Shown here one piece after another: positions 63,767 to 64,000 of a stretch of DNA of 64,000 nucleotides. The stretch is from Maridesulfovibrio zosterae DSM 11974 (GTDB lineage: Bacteria > Desulfobacterota > Desulfovibrionia > Desulfovibrionales > Desulfovibrionaceae): contig NZ_AUDC01000016.1 in NCBI RefSeq assembly GCF_000425265.1, positions 124,001-188,000 of the forward strand. The letters run 5' to 3'. Made by a program: the position numbers and the translations under genes. Under the pieces are notes generated by a model. It was not told where the DNA came from. It made no database searches and saw only the letters and a list, made by a program, of their open reading frames with translations. Every line of letters starts with the position of its first letter. Position 1 is the first letter of the stretch.

Positions 63767-64000
63767 TCAGTAAAGGTTAAATGGCGCTATCACTCTTTCC
63801 AGTACGCCTTGAACTTTTGAGATGGCTACCCCGTAGTTGGTGATAGGTACGTTACGGCGTTTACATTCTTTGATACGGCGCAGCATTTCAGTACGGTTAA
63901 GCATGCATCCGCCGCAGTGAATGACCAGCTTGTACTTTTCAAGATCTGATGGGAAATCGTGTCCTGAGTAGACTTCAAACTTTATATTTTTTCCGGTGTA
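63767..64000 (-). CDS. hydF: [FeFe]-hydrogenase maturation GTPase HydF, C-terminal part
   Basis: Only the last 77 residues are in the window; the rest lies to the right. The segment VIHCGGCMLNRTEMLRRI contains the HCxxC cluster-binding motif of HydF. The following NVPITNYGVAISKVQGVLERVI is the conserved C-terminus. HydF carries the [2Fe] subcluster precursor to the hydrogenase. The stop is TGA at 63767-63769. Confidence 0.92.
   Translation of the reverse strand, partial: YTGKNIKFEVYSGHDFPSDLEKYKLVIHCGGCMLNRTEMLRRIKECKRRNVPITNYGVAISKVQGVLERVIAPFNLY

Overview
The window looks like chromosomal DNA of a marine sulfate-reducing deltaproteobacterium of the Desulfovibrio/Maridesulfovibrio type. This is inference. 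It rests on the C-terminus of the [FeFe]-hydrogenase maturase HydF at the right edge, a lactate-dehydrogenase-like FAD/Fe-S flavoprotein, an NhaB antiporter, moderate GC, and copies of a short element with core GCCTCCGGCGGC followed by a hairpin, which I associate with Desulfovibrio genomes. No rRNA, tRNA, CRISPR array, insertion sequence or integrase was seen.

Left part (1-24448). A leftward five-gene envelope operon (1-6359) encodes an AsmA-like protein (cut by the window edge), an LPP20-like exported protein, a TPR/SLH-like lipoprotein and two exported proteins with related C-termini. Next come YajQ, a STAS protein, a YciI-like protein and a thiamine-diphosphate 2-oxoacid decarboxylase. 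A PTS EIIC-EAL fusion lies divergent to a porin. A P-type H+-ATPase operon with two small or unknown envelope genes lies divergent to nhaB, which is preceded by a clear fluoride riboswitch. The block ends with a three-gene operon (DgcN/DUF1611, dipeptide epimerase, D-amino-acid aminotransferase) that fits use of murein-derived L-Ala-D-Glu.

Centre (24902-53647). This is a complete type VI secretion locus with all thirteen core components. It runs leftward as tssA-tssB-tssC-hcp-tssE-tssF-tssG-clpV-vgrG, then a cargo or adaptor block (DUF2169 with pentapeptide repeats, a pentapeptide-repeat protein, DUF3540, a DUF4150 PAAR-like tip and an unknown 257-residue protein), then tssJ-tssK-tssL-tssM and an AMIN-domain protein. 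The only gene in it on the plus strand encodes a divergent protein that looks like TssB fused to the C-terminal part of TssC. No classical toxin/immunity pair and no PpkA/PppA/Fha regulator is recognisable. Tandem repeats and GCCTCCGGCGGC elements occur inside and beside the locus. One copy supplies the ribosome-binding site of tssE, and another forms the last codons of the gene to the right of the locus.

Right part (53970-64000). A protein with two winged-helix-like repeats, an HNH endonuclease, a small lipoprotein and a GlsB/YeaQ-type stress membrane protein precede a leftward operon of two tandem YkvI-family transporters and a large FAD/Fe-S (D-lactate-dehydrogenase-like) enzyme. The window ends in the 3' part of hydF.

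The most interesting points are the fluoride riboswitch on nhaB, the TssB-TssC-like fusion, the EIIC-EAL fusion, the toxin-free DUF2169/DUF3540/DUF4150 cargo block, and the recruitment of the dispersed hairpin element into translation signals and coding sequence.
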